Positions 22,851 to 35,560 of a stretch of DNA of 64,000 nt are shown one piece after another (position 1 is the stretch's first letter; each line of letters starts with the position of its first letter). Below the pieces are notes generated by a model, which was not told the origin of the DNA, did not search any database, and saw nothing but the letters and a program-made list of their open reading frames with translations. Location of the stretch: positions 1,147,019 through 1,211,018 of the forward strand of contig NW_006768776.1 in NCBI RefSeq assembly GCF_000204055.1, read 5' to 3'. A program made the position numbers and the translations under genes. Source of the stretch: Melampsora larici-populina 98AG31 (taxonomy: Eukaryota > Basidiomycota > Pucciniomycetes > Pucciniales > Melampsoraceae).

Positions 22851-24661
22851 TCAAATTTGATCAAATTCTAAATACCTACTACAAAATCTATAAATCTTAA
22901 CAACACAAATCCCATTAGCTTTAAACCCATTTTCAAAATAATCATCAATTCTATCCATATCAAGATGAAAACCAAAAGAATTCCAAACAACTAAATCAAG
23001 AACCCCAAAAGTTTTAAAAGCATTCAAAGGAAACACTAAGATTCCTTTTTGAGTAACTTTTAATTCTTTGCAAACTTTATCCAACATTGATATTTCGTTC
23101 AAACCTTGTAGATTGATCAAGTTTAGATCGGATGTTGATGTTCGGAGTAAAAGTGTTTTTGGAAAATCAAAGGTCTTCCATATCACAATTGATTTGATAT
23201 CTTCAAATTGATTAGATCCTTTTATATAACTTATAGTAGGTATCACACCAGATTGATGCAAAAAACCGTAAAAGATAGTCCCGAGAATCGTATGTAAGAA
23301 ATGAAGTTTCTGAAAACAGTCAGATCAAGCAACCAAAATAATCGTTAATGAGTTTGAAAGAGCTTCAAAAGACAGAAAAAAGCTCTTACCCAAAAGACTT
23401 TACGAGATGTAGGTGTGAGGGTTAAAAGCGTATGCGAAGCGATTATACAAACAGGAATTAGGAGTGGTAAAAGGAACCTAGGTTCTTGATGTGGTTGAAT
23501 GGATAAAAGACCCAAACCCGAAACAATCACACTACCAGAAACTAAAAAATAAACACCTCAAATCAGAAATCCCATCCAAAATTCCTCTCAAGACAGAAAA
23601 AGCTGAGCTTACGAAGATAATGTAGATTCTTTCGAAATCTGAACATCTTGTAAATTCCCCAAAAAGTTAAAACCCAAAGTGAAGGACCAAAAAGTAAAGG
23701 ACCATTGACGAAAAGATGTAACCATTTAGAATGTAAGCCATGTAACGATAGATTACTCCAATCTAAATTATATAAAAACAGATTTAATGGAGGTATCGAG
23801 GGCCAATAATTAAAATAATTGGAATCAATCCAACATGAATAAAAAATTGTAAAAAGCGTGAAAAACGTCAAAGTTAAAAATGATAAGATCGACTTTGATT
23901 TTATCATTGACTCATAGGTTATTAAAGAAATTAATGGGAAACTAAAAAGTGAGAAACTAAATCTTGACCATATAGAAAAGTTTATTAAGATTGTCCAAAT
24001 TGATAATTTGATGAAATAACGATAAGAATTTAAATCAAAAGGAAAACGATTGTAGATGGATATAGTTAAGAAAAATACTAAAGTAAACAAAATCGTTTCA
24101 AATGAATTGATGAGAGGTTTAGTTAAAAAAACTAAAGTAGAAGGAGAAGTAGAAAACAAAATATAGATTGGTTGAATGATTTGACGATTGAGAGAAGAAG
24201 TTTGAGATAATACCAAATAATCTATAAGTAAACTGAGAAAGAATAAAGATATTCTGGGTGCGATGATAAGCAGAAAGGTTGAAGGAACTAAGAAGAAATA
24301 AAACCATCAACTTGATGAACGGTAAACGAGAAGAATAAAGAGAATACTAACGTGTTTGGTAGCTTTGAAAGAAAGACGAAACTGATTTTAGAATGAAAAG
24401 CGGAAAATGACTGAAAACATAAACCGGAATGATACTACGATAAGGTCCAACACCGACTTCATATCTATTGATTTCTTGCTGAGAAGCTTTTATTAACCAT
24501 TCCCAAGTTCTAGACTTCTCTTTGAAATTGAAGATATCTTGAATTCCAATTTCAGTTGATTGAAAATGTTCATCTGGATGTAAGTACGATTTAGAATATA
24601 AAAGAATTAAAAGTCTAATCAAAATCAAACTTATTATTTTGACTTTTGTTCGACTTTTCAT
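22851..24661 (-). CDS. SMP3: GPI mannosyltransferase 4 (SMP3/PIG-Z family, GT22)
   Basis: The enzyme adds the fourth, side-chain mannose to the GPI-anchor precursor in the ER lumen, using dolichol-phosphate mannose. The exons are 24661-24352, 24287-23613, 23541-23390 and 23309-22851 (1596 nt, 531 aa), close to the yeast protein's length. The GT22 signature HPDEHFQS is at residues 28-35 in the first lumenal loop, followed by GPYRSIIP. The later motifs PLNLFLYNLDWSNLSLHGLH and SIQPHQEPRFLLP (residues 342-354) are characteristic of the PIG-B/PIG-Z family. Multiple hydrophobic segments fit a multi-pass ER protein. Choice of SMP3 over GPI10 rests on length and the overall motif set. It stands alone, with no functional neighbour. 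Confidence 0.9.
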
Positions 24662-27600
24662 TTTTCTGCTCTCTTCGCTTCAAGTTCAACCTTTGGAAAA
24701 CTTCGCGAGCTCTGGCAATATGAAATGTGCGAGTTCACCACAACTGTCAACGAATTCACTTAACGTGTGAAATCTGTATCGCAAGTATGTGAAACCAGCC
24801 CAGGATACCCGACCCGGTCATCTTCGGGTTATCCATTCTTCAAGACTTCAGGAAAACTTTGGTCCCTTTCAAGTTTTGATGGTGAACAATATTTTTTTAT
24901 TACAGTCACTTGCAAGAAAATCAAAAATCAAGAGGAAAGAATGGAACTGGACGCAGCCAAAATTTAGGCACACTCTGACAGCCACATATCATCAATGAGG
25001 ATTGGGCAAAGTTCAGGCCCAAAAGTGACTGCTGTAATTCAATTCATTTGGACAGCTAACTGAAAAGTTTCACTCTTGGGGAGATTAACCATTTGGATGT
25101 GGATGGTGTATCAGAGAGGTATGTAAGACACAGTCATATATGTGAACAAACCTGTGATTGCAGCCCGTTCACATGTAAAGTTTTGAAATTGAATAAAGTT
25201 GAACATTGAACTTCCTGGTCAGTTATGAACAATATGGAAAATCTGAAGAGAACACAAAGAAAGCAAAAAGATCAACACCAAGACCTTTGATAGTTCACCA
25301 TGAGGTTTTTTTTGATACAGGGTGAGGCAAATGCCAGCTAGAGATAGCCCTAGCCAAACTGAAAATGGTATTGGGCCAAATTTGACAATAAGTCACAAGC
25401 CCCCCTTCACAGGCTCTGGGGGATTTCATTGCAGTTGGTGGGGCTTTCATTGATCTACCTTGATTTGTGGTGGAAAACATCATGGTGATCTGGTCATTGC
25501 ATGCCTTATGTCTTGCACAACACAGCAAGGCTCCCAGTTGAAAATTGTGTTGTGCATAAGTGGGGAAAAACATTGTGCTGATGGGCAACCCCCCAGCGAC
25601 AGCAGCACATTGTGGCCTATTTTTGGTCCCCAAGCTTGTTTGTATATGATAATCTTTGTTCTTTCACATCTGAATACAATCTAAAATGGTCTTGAGGGGG
25701 TGTGCTGGAGAATATCATTCTTGAAGGTTGTATCAAGACCATTAAGGGTGAAAGACACCAATCTATCAAGGAAATATTTGGAGGTTGTGAAGGCTTAAGT
25801 AGCATTTAAAAGTAATGAGGCTGATGGTGGGGGAATGTACATATTTGGATAGACTAGTTGTGTTTTGTTTAGAGCTGTTGATTTTCGTTGTTTTGTGCAA
25901 TGCTTGTTCAAATTTTTTTAGGGTTGTTTTTGCCTTATCAACCCACCAGTGTCTTGACCCCTCCTCTCTCCCTTTTGAAGCTTTTCACCACTGCCAAATT
26001 AGATTTTAAAGGTGAGATTCATATTGAAATTTCTCTTACTCCTATAATCATCACAATGATCACTAAACACTTTATCACACTTTTTATCTTCATAATACTC
26101 TTTAGTATTCTTTTATTTGATATCAGAAGAACTTTGAGCTCTTCCTACTTTGATTTCTAGCTTGTGTCTAGTCAAAACCTAGATAAACTGGTTCTTGCAC
26201 CTTTTCAAAGGTTTCTTTCCATCACACAGTGTTCAGCGTGTAATATTTGTTTTATTACCATACAAGATCTTCATCGAGGTTTCCATTTGTGATCTGAAAT
26301 CTTGTATAAGTCCCTAGGACTTGGTCAATCTTTGTACACTTTACTTCCATGTACTCCATCACCTACAAATTCTTTGCTGTCACACTTGGATATAGGTGAG
26401 CTTGAAAAATGTCAGGAGAGGTCTGCCAAATGTTACTCATTCAATTTTATATTTGGAAGTAGTGTATAGTATCATGTATGCATAGTATAGCACTGCTATG
26501 CTGTCAACTTGTATATTTTGAGGTAGCAGAAGAGCAGCTTATATTTAACATTGAAACCCACCCCCAGATGTCTAGAGTCAATACATTACCATCAAGCTAC
26601 ATTATGGTTTTTCAGCTTCACTACACTTCTATCAATTGAAATACATTGCCATCTCAGTCTATATTACATTATATTTTTGAAATTTATGATGTTTCCTCAA
26701 TTTTGAGGTTGGTCTATGTTGTGTGGTTCATCTTTTGACTTCAAGTGTTGAGAGTAGCAGGTGCAGAAATTCTTCTGCACTGCCATGAGGTGAGGTAGAA
26801 AGGATTGATGAAAAACCAAGTTACTGCCAGGGTATCTCTGATGCAAACTTAACAAAGTCCTACTTGTTTTGAGCTGTACTGGCCAGCTCAAACAAGGGAC
26901 TTACGTCTAATGTCCAAAAAATGGCGTGAGATCTGTTGGGGCTTTTCCCAAAAATCTACTTGCCTTATGAAACTTTTTTTTACCATTCTGACCTTTCCTG
27001 GGCCAAAAATGAAAGATGAGTGCCTTGCTTTTGGCTACAAGCCAATGCTTTCAGAATCCTGATAGCTTGATTGGTTCTGCAAACATATTTCAAGTCTACA
27101 ACAAAGTTCAAATTTCAGACTCAGATCAGGCAAAATTACTCGATTTTTGGCTTCAAGCTGTGAAGCACTTATATAAATATCTGCACAACCACTCACACTA
27201 TCAAGAAGCCAAGAGTACCTACTACCAGGTTATAGAGAATTTCAAGAGGTACAATTTTTGTTTTGGGGCTAGTGAAGTTTCAAAATGTAAGTTTCATAAG
27301 CCCAGTAGATTTTTGGGAAAAGCCCCGACAGATCTCACACCATTTTTTGGACATTACGCGTAAGTCCCTCGTTTGAGCTGGCCAGTACAGCTCAAAACGA
27401 GTAGGACTTTGTTAAGTTTGTCTCTGATGGTGGAATCACAATTCGCCACCAGAATGTGCCAAAGGAGAACAGAGGAGTGAAAAAGAATTAAGAAACCAAT
27501 ACCATGAACTGTACCATATAACCAGGCATCATCCTGTATTTCATGGACTTGGATTTGGAAGCAACAGATATAGATCTTTTGATTGGAATTGAGTGTTGAT

Positions 27601-28533
27601 TGAGATTGATTGAAAGTTTATTCTTTTACAACACACCAACAGGAAATAAACCCATAAATATTCTTTAAAATACATCTTTCAAGTTAACATGATGTTTGAA
27701 TGTGTCATGACTGGAAACACAGCAAACAAGAAGCTGGGTTCACAACACATAGAAATCAAACAGATGGACCATGTTCCAGAGTTGCATAAAATTACAAAGG
27801 CTAATCTTTCAAGTTGAGTGCTAAAAGCATACACTCCAAATTCTATCAACATACAATCTGACAGAATACTTTAACCACTGTTTGTTGAATGAAAATATGA
27901 ATGCTTAGGCCAAACAACATACAAAACCCTTGTATAGAGGAATACCTGATCTGAGCATTGAACAAATGAAATGCAAAAGGCCTCTATGGCTACCAATTTT
28001 CCCACCGAGAGGTGATTGGGCTTGTCACCAGGAAAGTCAAGGTTACAAGTAAGTCACTCTTATTGCCAAAGCTTGCACAAATCAGAGGCACTTGTTTTGT
28101 TAGACACAAGCCCAAGTCTTCAATTTTGTGGAAGTTCAGAATATAAAGATGTCACCCTTTTGAAACAAAGCTACTCTCCTTATGAATCATGGCTTTGTGG
28201 ACACCCTCTGGAGTAATTGTCTTCCCACTCAACCTAAGAATGTATCAATGAATTCTCTAAAGAATCATTGTGAGAAGAATGATGTAAATGATTATAAAAA
28301 GTCAAGATTAGGTTACATGTTTTTGAACAAAAAATGAGATTTTGAAAAAAACGAGGTATGTATGTAGAGATTACACAAACAAAAAAAAGAAAGAAAATGA
28401 ATTTCATCAAGAAAACAAAAAACAAAAAGACAGTCAAAGAAAAAGACGAAAAAAAAAAGAAATCTGTCAATGATTATACATAGTTCCTCACATAAAGAAA
28501 TTCCGTACGAAAAAAAAAGTTCATTGGTTTGTT
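24662..28533. other. Intergenic region containing a MULE-type MITE
   Basis: No supported gene is seen in 3.9 kb. Short open frames (for example at 25.3-25.7 and 25.8-26.2 kb) show no family features. The only clear structure is the MITE at 26844-27420. The segment 27430-28500 is AT-rich and ends near the 3' end of the small membrane-protein gene. Confidence 0.5.
26844..27420. mobile_element. 577-bp MITE with 132-bp TIRs and 9-bp TSD (Mutator-like)
   Basis: The ends 26844-26975 and 27289-27420 are 132-bp inverted repeats beginning CAAACTTAACAAAGTCCTAC. They are flanked by a perfect 9-bp direct repeat TCTCTGATG (26835-26843 and 27421-27429). Long TIRs with a 9-bp duplication are diagnostic of Mutator-like elements. 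The interior carries only an unremarkable 115-aa open frame and no transposase. Several arm differences fall at CpG sites. Confidence 0.9.
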
Positions 28534-29541
28534 CTATTTTCTTTCAGCAGGAGGATATTCATATGCAGGAGCAGCTTGAGTGTTCATCATTGTAGGTTCT
28601 TTTTGTAAATAAGGAGGTAAATAAGCTCCATTTGAAAACAACGTAGGTTGTCTTGCGGCTAATAATCTGATGGGATCACATGGGAATTATTTGAAAAAAT
28701 CATTTTAATTTCTTTTCAAAAGAAAGCTCATTTTATTGCAAAAGAAACAAAGAACAGATTTTTGGAGAAAGCTTACGAGATTGGTAGTTGGATTGATACG
28801 GTGGCATTTCCTTGAAGAGTTGAAGTTCTGGGACATGACCAAACCAATGCTGACATATTACCTTTAGCTGCGTCTTGGTTATTGAAGTTTCCTAACAGAG
28901 CTCTTAATTTATTTCGTCCCTGTATGATAAAAAACAATCATACTTATCAGATCGATTTTCTTTCAGAAGAGGGGAAGAAAGGAATTGACTGACCATAAGT
29001 TTGATTGAATAATAAGGTACCCAAATCAATAAAACTACCAAGATAGAAATAGCAAAGTTAACAATATGAGCTTTTCTTAAGAGTGATAACCTTTCAGTAA
29101 TTTCTTCAGGTGATGAATCCAGTCTTAAAGGAGCAACCCCATCGAAAAAAATCCTAAAAGAAACACACAAAAAGTTAGTTGAATGAATTGATTGAGCAAA
29201 AAAGAGCCAAAAAGGTCGACTCACTTGTTAACCACCACATTGACAATCACAGGTCCAAGCATAGTAAAGAGAATAGAAAAAATCAAATAAATCCTCAAAA
29301 GTTTACTCCAAACAAACTTAGAGAAGTGATTGTAGAGGTCTTTTGAACGTTGGTCCCATTCTTGAGGTGATAATCCAACTTGTAATTCCATTGGTAAGGG
29401 GATTGCATTTACGTTTGGGTCGAGGTTGGCTGAGAATTGACTTAAAACTTCTGTACGAGCATTGAGGTTGAGATTGGCTATTGGTGGGGTTCGAGAGATT
29501 TGGGTTGGTGGGAATTGGGTTTGGTTGGTTGTGGTATTCAT
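28534..29541 (-). CDS. Hypothetical membrane protein, two predicted TM segments
   Basis: I do not recognise the family. Four exons (29541-29225, 29153-28994, 28919-28777, 28666-28534) give 753 nt and 250 aa with canonical GT-AG introns of 71-110 nt and consistent phase. The N-terminus (about 70 residues) is Asn/Thr/Pro-rich. Two hydrophobic segments follow (LLRIYLIFSILFTMLGPVIV and IVNFAISILVVLLIWVPYYS) with a charged loop between them (SSPEEITERLSLLRKAH). The C-terminal tail is hydrophilic and ends in a Pro/Tyr-rich stretch (AAPAYEYPPAERK) that carries a PPxY-like motif. The start at MNTTTNQTQ was chosen because the frame further upstream has AT-rich promoter-like content. Confidence 0.75.
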
Positions 29542-32500
29542 GGTTGTGAAGATCGTTGTGGAGGCAATGGAAGAAATCAGTAAGGTTAGTAATCGTTTTG
29601 AAATCCGAGATCGTTTTGTTCTGATGCAATGGGGTTGAAGGATAGAGAAGCGAGAGAAGCGAGAAAATAAGAGTGTTTTATAGTGGTGATGGAAAAGTCG
29701 CAAGGTTTGAAGTTGAAAAGTCGATTCTAAATGCGCGTGATGAGATGGCTGAGAATCTGAAAGTCTTTGGTTTGAAAAAGTCAACTAGTTGGACTTTCGA
29801 ATCAGCGAGCCATTACTCAAAAAATGGTATATGTTCATTTGTAAAGAAAGGCTGAGTTGAACTTGAGCTTTGTGAGTTGAGTGTATTGAAAATTCATAAA
29901 AGTGTAAGGAAAATAATGTCCGACTGAAGGTTAAGCAAAAGCTTAGCATTAGCAAAAAGATTGGGGAAATGTTTTGCTTAAAGTTGATGAAATTCTAAGC
30001 GGAAGGTGCTTTGTTTCAATACATATTCAAAAGTTCAGCAGCGATTGTGTATTGGAGGAAACTGCAAGGTCGTTAAAGTTTGACTACGCTCTTATGGCAA
30101 TTCCTCATCTCCATTTCGAGGTCATCTTTGAAGCCGAGAAGAAGAAATGTTCCGAGGTACAGGTTGAGATATTGATTGGGAGATGAACTGACCAATAGGT
30201 ACTGGAATGTAAAACGTCATGATGCTATTTTAGATCGCAATCACTTTTGATTAGAAAGCTTGAAGTCTAACACTTGAAAACAAATCCAAAAAACGTAAGC
30301 AAAACAAGTTATTGAAGAAAAGGTGAAAAACAGTCAACAAGCTGACCTTCAGAGTTGTATCAAGGGTCGAGAGGGTTTCTTGGGGCACTTTGTTGGAAAT
30401 GGGCCACCGGGGCTTTACTTGAAGAAATTAAGTTTTTTTTCCCTTGAAGTTCGATTGTTCCTGAACAAAAAAAACCAAAAATTTGTGTCGGAACGAAAGA
30501 AAGGTTAGATGAGGGATGAACGATTCTTGATTAGATTTTTTTATTAATTTAAGATGATTCTCGAAAAAGATGGTTCAATTAATTGGAAGAAGAGAAGCTT
30601 TTTATAACTCACTGTCAAAACCAAGGCTGAGCTAGTCAGTTTGAGGCTTTAATGATTAAGCTGACGAGGCGGTTTATGGAGAAAGAGAAGCTCAGCAAGG
30701 GTGATAATCAATCGATCATCCTTCAAGGCAAAAGAAAACTCCAAAAAACAAGGAAAGCATGACCTAGGAAGTCGATGAAACTGATGCCGATGCAGAGCTT
30801 CCTTGATTAGAACCTCAAGATATCGGTTTCTTTGACCACTGATTGAAGTCAGAGTGCTAAAGTCAAACAACTTCTCATCGGTTGTTCATATGATCCTTTT
30901 GTTTCCACATTCATCGTCAACTCAACTGATCAACTTAACTCTCTTTAACGTCACCTCACAACAACCAACCACAGGATATGTACCGCCCACCTCTGAATAC
31001 ATCAAAATACATCATCATGACTTGATCCCTTTGTTTGGTGGCAATTGATTATACTGATGATCAATCAACTACAAGCACAACATATCCATAAGATTATGGG
31101 TCCCTGATTAACCCGATATAAGTGAAGATCAGTCTAAAAAGGATCGATTGAAAAATCATAGGATCGAAGCCTTGGCATTGGCCAGCACTTCTGTTTTAAT
31201 CTTCACTACAATTCACCCATAAATCAAAACATCATATCACTCTGAAGTCAAATCATATTTCCTCGTCCAAAAACTGGTGGTACAAAACGTCCTTTGATTC
31301 TACGCACCTGATGGGAGGCCACCCTTACCAAAACTCTTTTTGACTTGAAGTTTTGTGATATTCAAAAAAGATATCAGGGTTTTATTACACTTTAATTAAC
31401 TTTGTACTTGACTCAATTTCAAAACATAATGATGAATTTGGATTGAAATCCAAGCTATGCAGGCTCTGTTTTTATTAGAGGCACCAAAATGACCAATGCC
31501 ACTTTCATCAAATCATCCTTGATTGATTTGTTTCAGTTCAACTTTATACTTAGGATGAGGGGTTTTCTAAGACACAACCAGAGACTGGATATGTAAGAGT
31601 AAGTATCCACACTGCTCAATAGACAGAATGAGGTATCTTATAAGAAGGTTTTGTCACAAGCAAAGAACAAATAAATCTTATATCATTTTGGATTTCTTGT
31701 GTCCTTAATCCTGAACTCAAAAATCACTTCCAAAGGATAGAAGCTGATTTTTCAGGGACAACTCAATACTATATGGGGTATGATGTAAGTATTCCAACTA
31801 CATACTCAGTAGATATCATGGGTTATCTGTTGAGATTTTTTTCTCACCAGCAAACAACAAGTATATGTCTTATTATGTTTTTCAACTTTTAGTCTCTCGG
31901 ATCCTGTACTCAGATATTAAGTCTCAGTGACTGTGTGCTGTTCTAAAGGAAGATCACTATCATATTGTTTTCCTTCTCTTCCTCCCTGTAAAACCAATAC
32001 TACCTTGATAGGAGTGCCAATACATGATAATTACAATTTGATGTTGTAACAATTGATAAGGAAATATATCTAACTCTGTTTTATGACCTTTATCATGAAT
32101 ATGTGACATTCACCCACACATATCTGACACATAGGAAAGAACTTTATCAGACACAGCCACATGGTGTTAAAACCCCCTTTGCTCAGAATGCTTTACCTAA
32201 TATCACAAATCCTCCTTGACTGCAAGACTCTATCCCCAACCCAGAGATATATGCATACATCTCAATGCTGAAGATTTGGCTTTCAGTTACCCAGAGTAAC
32301 TTGCAAGGAGTACTTGACCCCCATGTGAACAACTTAATTTTTATTTGCTTTTCCCTTGCCTACTATAGCACAAGATTGGGAAAAAATGTTTGTAATGTAG
32401 GATCCAGAAAAGTAAAGTCAAACATATTGTAATAGGTGCTAGTGCTGCATGATTTGTAGAGGAATTTGCCAATAGAATTGTTTAAGTGATAAAGTACAAG

Positions 32501-33031
32501 GTTGAGATGTCAGCATGTGATGAACAGGCAGTGGTCAAAATATTGGAATAAGAGAACAAAATCTTTGGCACTGTCTGGAAGAGAACAGAGAAACAACTGC
32601 TTGTGTGTGAAAATGCAAGTGTCAAAGCTTCTGGAAAGGATTTAAAAAGTCATTCAGATGGGGGAACTGGTTCAGCAGTTACTGGGCCCCGTGTGTAGCT
32701 CTTTGACTGAATAATTGGTATTCAAACTTCATAAATGTTGAGTGGTTATTTGAAACCACAGCCACCTGATGTGTCAGCAGAATTTTTTCAACCCCACTTG
32801 CAAAGTAAGTTGGATGTGATGCTAAACATGGGACAATTGATAATACATGTCAGAATCAATCTCATGACAACTACAGAGTCCATTACTTGAAATACTACCC
32901 AAATGGCAATAATGTATTTAGAGTGGTGTCTCAAACTCAAGTACCCTTGCCTCCCCCCTCCAATAAAAGTGGTCATAGGTTTCTACTTGTTTTTTTTTAT
33001 CAAAACCTCCCATCCAATTTCAATCAACACA
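29542..33031. other. Intergenic region, no supported gene
   Basis: This 3.5-kb stretch is AT-rich and contains only short open frames without recognisable features. Between about 31.56 and 31.96 kb two successive segments look weakly alike (each with a GTAAGTAT-CCA-CT-C-TAG core, then ATCTTAT/TTGTC..AGCAAA-AACAA). They may be remnants of an old tandem duplication. The last few hundred bases should hold the promoter of the gene starting at 33032. Confidence 0.4.
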
Positions 33032-34638
33032 ATGATAAACCTCAACACTTTTGTGATAGTGGTAGTGTGGATCTCAGCTCGTATGACTATATCTATGAAA
33101 CCAAGCTTGCATAAGTCAAAATTCATTGTTGAAGAAAGTGAAATAGATACTGTGTTGTCACCCCATAGTTTCACCAGAGGTGTACAGGGAGACAAACCAA
33201 GTGGCAAACATCAAATTATTGTCAAAAATCAAAAGCAACTGGAAGTTGATTTGGCATTGGGGTATCAATCATTTCATGAAGAACAGCCTCCCAGATCATC
33301 CAATGGAGAAAAGACACAAGGAACACAGCTTTCTTTTGGGAAAAGGCTTAAAACACATGTACCTGTTGGATCCATGAAGAATCATAGACAATTCAACACA
33401 GTTGAATTAGGAAAGACAAGTCAAAGCTCAAAAGTCCCGCTGATATTTAAGGAGTTGAGCTCTCAAGGTTCAACCGCTTCTGAACAAAAAATAGGTGACG
33501 GAAATCATCTCCCAAAGGGAATTCTGGGTGGTCAAGCTAGGACAAAGACGGATTCAATAATAGTGTCTCATAAACGTCAGAAGATTATAGAAAACCAAAA
33601 ACAACAGGAAGATGATTGGGCCAGAGGATTTCAATCACTCAGAAGGAATTTTCCCAAACAGACACCTAGATTATACAATGCAGAAAAGGTGCATAGAAGA
33701 TATCAACCAACTGGACCAAACATCAAGATACCTGGACCCCTTATCACAATTGATAATGCTGAAACCGGCATTGGAAGACCAAGTTCAAAATGCCCTCTGA
33801 TTTCTGAAATTTCTAGCTCTGAGGCTTCAACCTCCCACATGAAGAATGAGAGTGAAGGAATGTGCACCCCAAACCCCTATACTGTCAATCAAGCTGGCAG
33901 TGGGACCAAAGAGGATCAAATGGCAGGCTCTGATCAGTGTAAGAAGATGAGAGAAAATAAAAAGCAAAAGAAAGTCAATGTGGACTTGGGCCATCAATCA
34001 ATTAATAAGGTGTTTCCAAAACAGTCTGATAGCTATGATGGAGAAAGGATGTATAGCAGATATAAATCTATTGGTTCAACAGTGAAAACACCTGCACCTG
34101 ATGGCACAATGAAGAATCAAGAACTCACCAGATCTAAACCAGCAACGGCAGGGATCAGTCCACAGGCTTCTGAGGTCTCAAGATACAAAGCTTCAACATC
34201 TCATACACAAAGAATGAATGATGGAAAATGTGTCCCAAAGCAAATTCCTCTCAAACAAACAATGGCAGAACAAAATCTAAGGATAGGTACTAAGGAATAC
34301 AGTCCGGGATTTTCACCTGATCTCCTCCAGAAGACATCCAAGTGTCTGAAAAATATTGCACCACATGATAAGGAAGATCAGGATCAATACGTATCTAAAG
34401 GCAAAGAGCAATTGACTAGCATTCCCAAGCTTAAGCCTACTTCTGCACAAATGATAAAAGGCATTGATATACAAAGGTTTTACTTACACACTCCAGATAA
34501 AATGTGTTCATCTGCTGCACTTTATTACACACTAGACCTGATCAAAACCATGAAAATCAAATACCAAATACCACATCAGACAACAACATATCCTCCCTGG
34601 GAGGAAGGAAGACAGGTATGGACACCAGATACACTACT
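33032..34638 (+). pseudogene. 5' half of a gene split by Gypsy copy 2; repeat-rich, possibly secreted
   Basis: The frame opens at ATG 33032 with a hydrophobic leader (MINLNTFVIVVVWISA) that could be a signal peptide. It then encodes about 535 residues rich in Lys, Gln and Ser. Three diverged units of about 120 residues are visible (roughly residues 66-187, 188-308 and 309-423). Each opens with a K/NQKQ-type heptad followed by GxQS, and carries later S-STSH or TASE and GK/EG-C-P blocks. After the repeats the sequence becomes ordered (IQRFYLHTPDKMCSSAALYY). The frame is cut by the LTR at 34639 after codon TL; translation then runs a few residues into the LTR to a stop. An in-frame ATG also exists at 32903. 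I do not recognise the family. Confidence 0.75.
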
Positions 34639-35560
34639 TGTCAGCCCTGAGTACTGAACCATAGTACCAAAGGCTGACATGTAAAAATAAGAAAAACCTT
34701 AAAAAACAATAATTACAACTCAGACTCAGTTTCAAGAGTCAAAATACATATGAATTAACATATGTAACATATGTAAAAGGTATGTAAAAGACTGTGTAAG
34801 TACACATCTTTTACATGTCCTAAGATTACATACATTTCACAGCTGTAACATGTATGTAACCAAGTAAAAAGGTTAATACCTATATGTAATAAAAACCTAA
34901 CCTTGGAACCACAAATTGTGCGCATAAGATCTTCAAACTTCAGACTATAAAAACTCTGAATATGCGAAATTTAGAAACATCATCACATTACAATTTAACA
35001 CTTTTTATTATTCAATAAATCCTCATCACCAACTAGATTATAAGCTTTTCGTAAAGTGAACTTTACTATCTTATTTGTGATTGTTATCTTGATCTTGTGG
35101 TTCTCAATCTTGTTTATTGTGTTTGTTCTTGAACACAATATTGTCATAGTTGTTGATTACCATTCGTGGAATCAAACTATTAAGGAAGTAGGATCCTTAA
35201 GTGCTGCTTGATCTGATTGGGATTTGATCAGACCAAGAAACTTTAAACCTTCGTAGTACCTCTATTAGTCAGAGTGTAAAGTACTAAACACTATAAAGGA
35301 ATTTAGTGTTCTTAATCATTTTATTTCTAGTCAGAAAGATAATTGGTTAAGGGAAGTCACTGAAGATTCAGTGCGCATTAACTCAAATCCCTAGAAAAGC
35401 CTTTCTTTAAAGGTCCTCTAACTGCAGTCTATACTTGTTTGTTACAAGTATAGGGCCAGAACCTTGTTTTTCCGCTTATAAACTCTGTAGATCATAATCC
35501 CTACGAGTTTATACCCTTTTCTTAGTGATTTACTAGCCTAAAAGAAGCTAGTAGCTCACA
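34639..35560 (+). repeat. 5' LTR of Gypsy copy 2
   Basis: The 922-bp LTR starts TGTCAGCCCTGAG and ends GTAGCTCACA. Early in the repeat lies a run of ACATATG/ATGTAA motifs (about 34750-34880). CTATAAAAACTCTGAATATG near 34945 resembles a TATA box. It provides a stop codon to the interrupted upstream host frame. Confidence 0.95.

Noticed and set aside
27016..27363. 115-aa open frame inside the Mutator-type MITE
   Set aside because: It runs into the right terminal repeat and shows no transposase motif; too short for a MULE transposase.
31560..31960. Weakly similar consecutive segments that might be an old LTR or tandem duplication
   Set aside because: Similarity is too low by eye to define borders, and no element structure follows.
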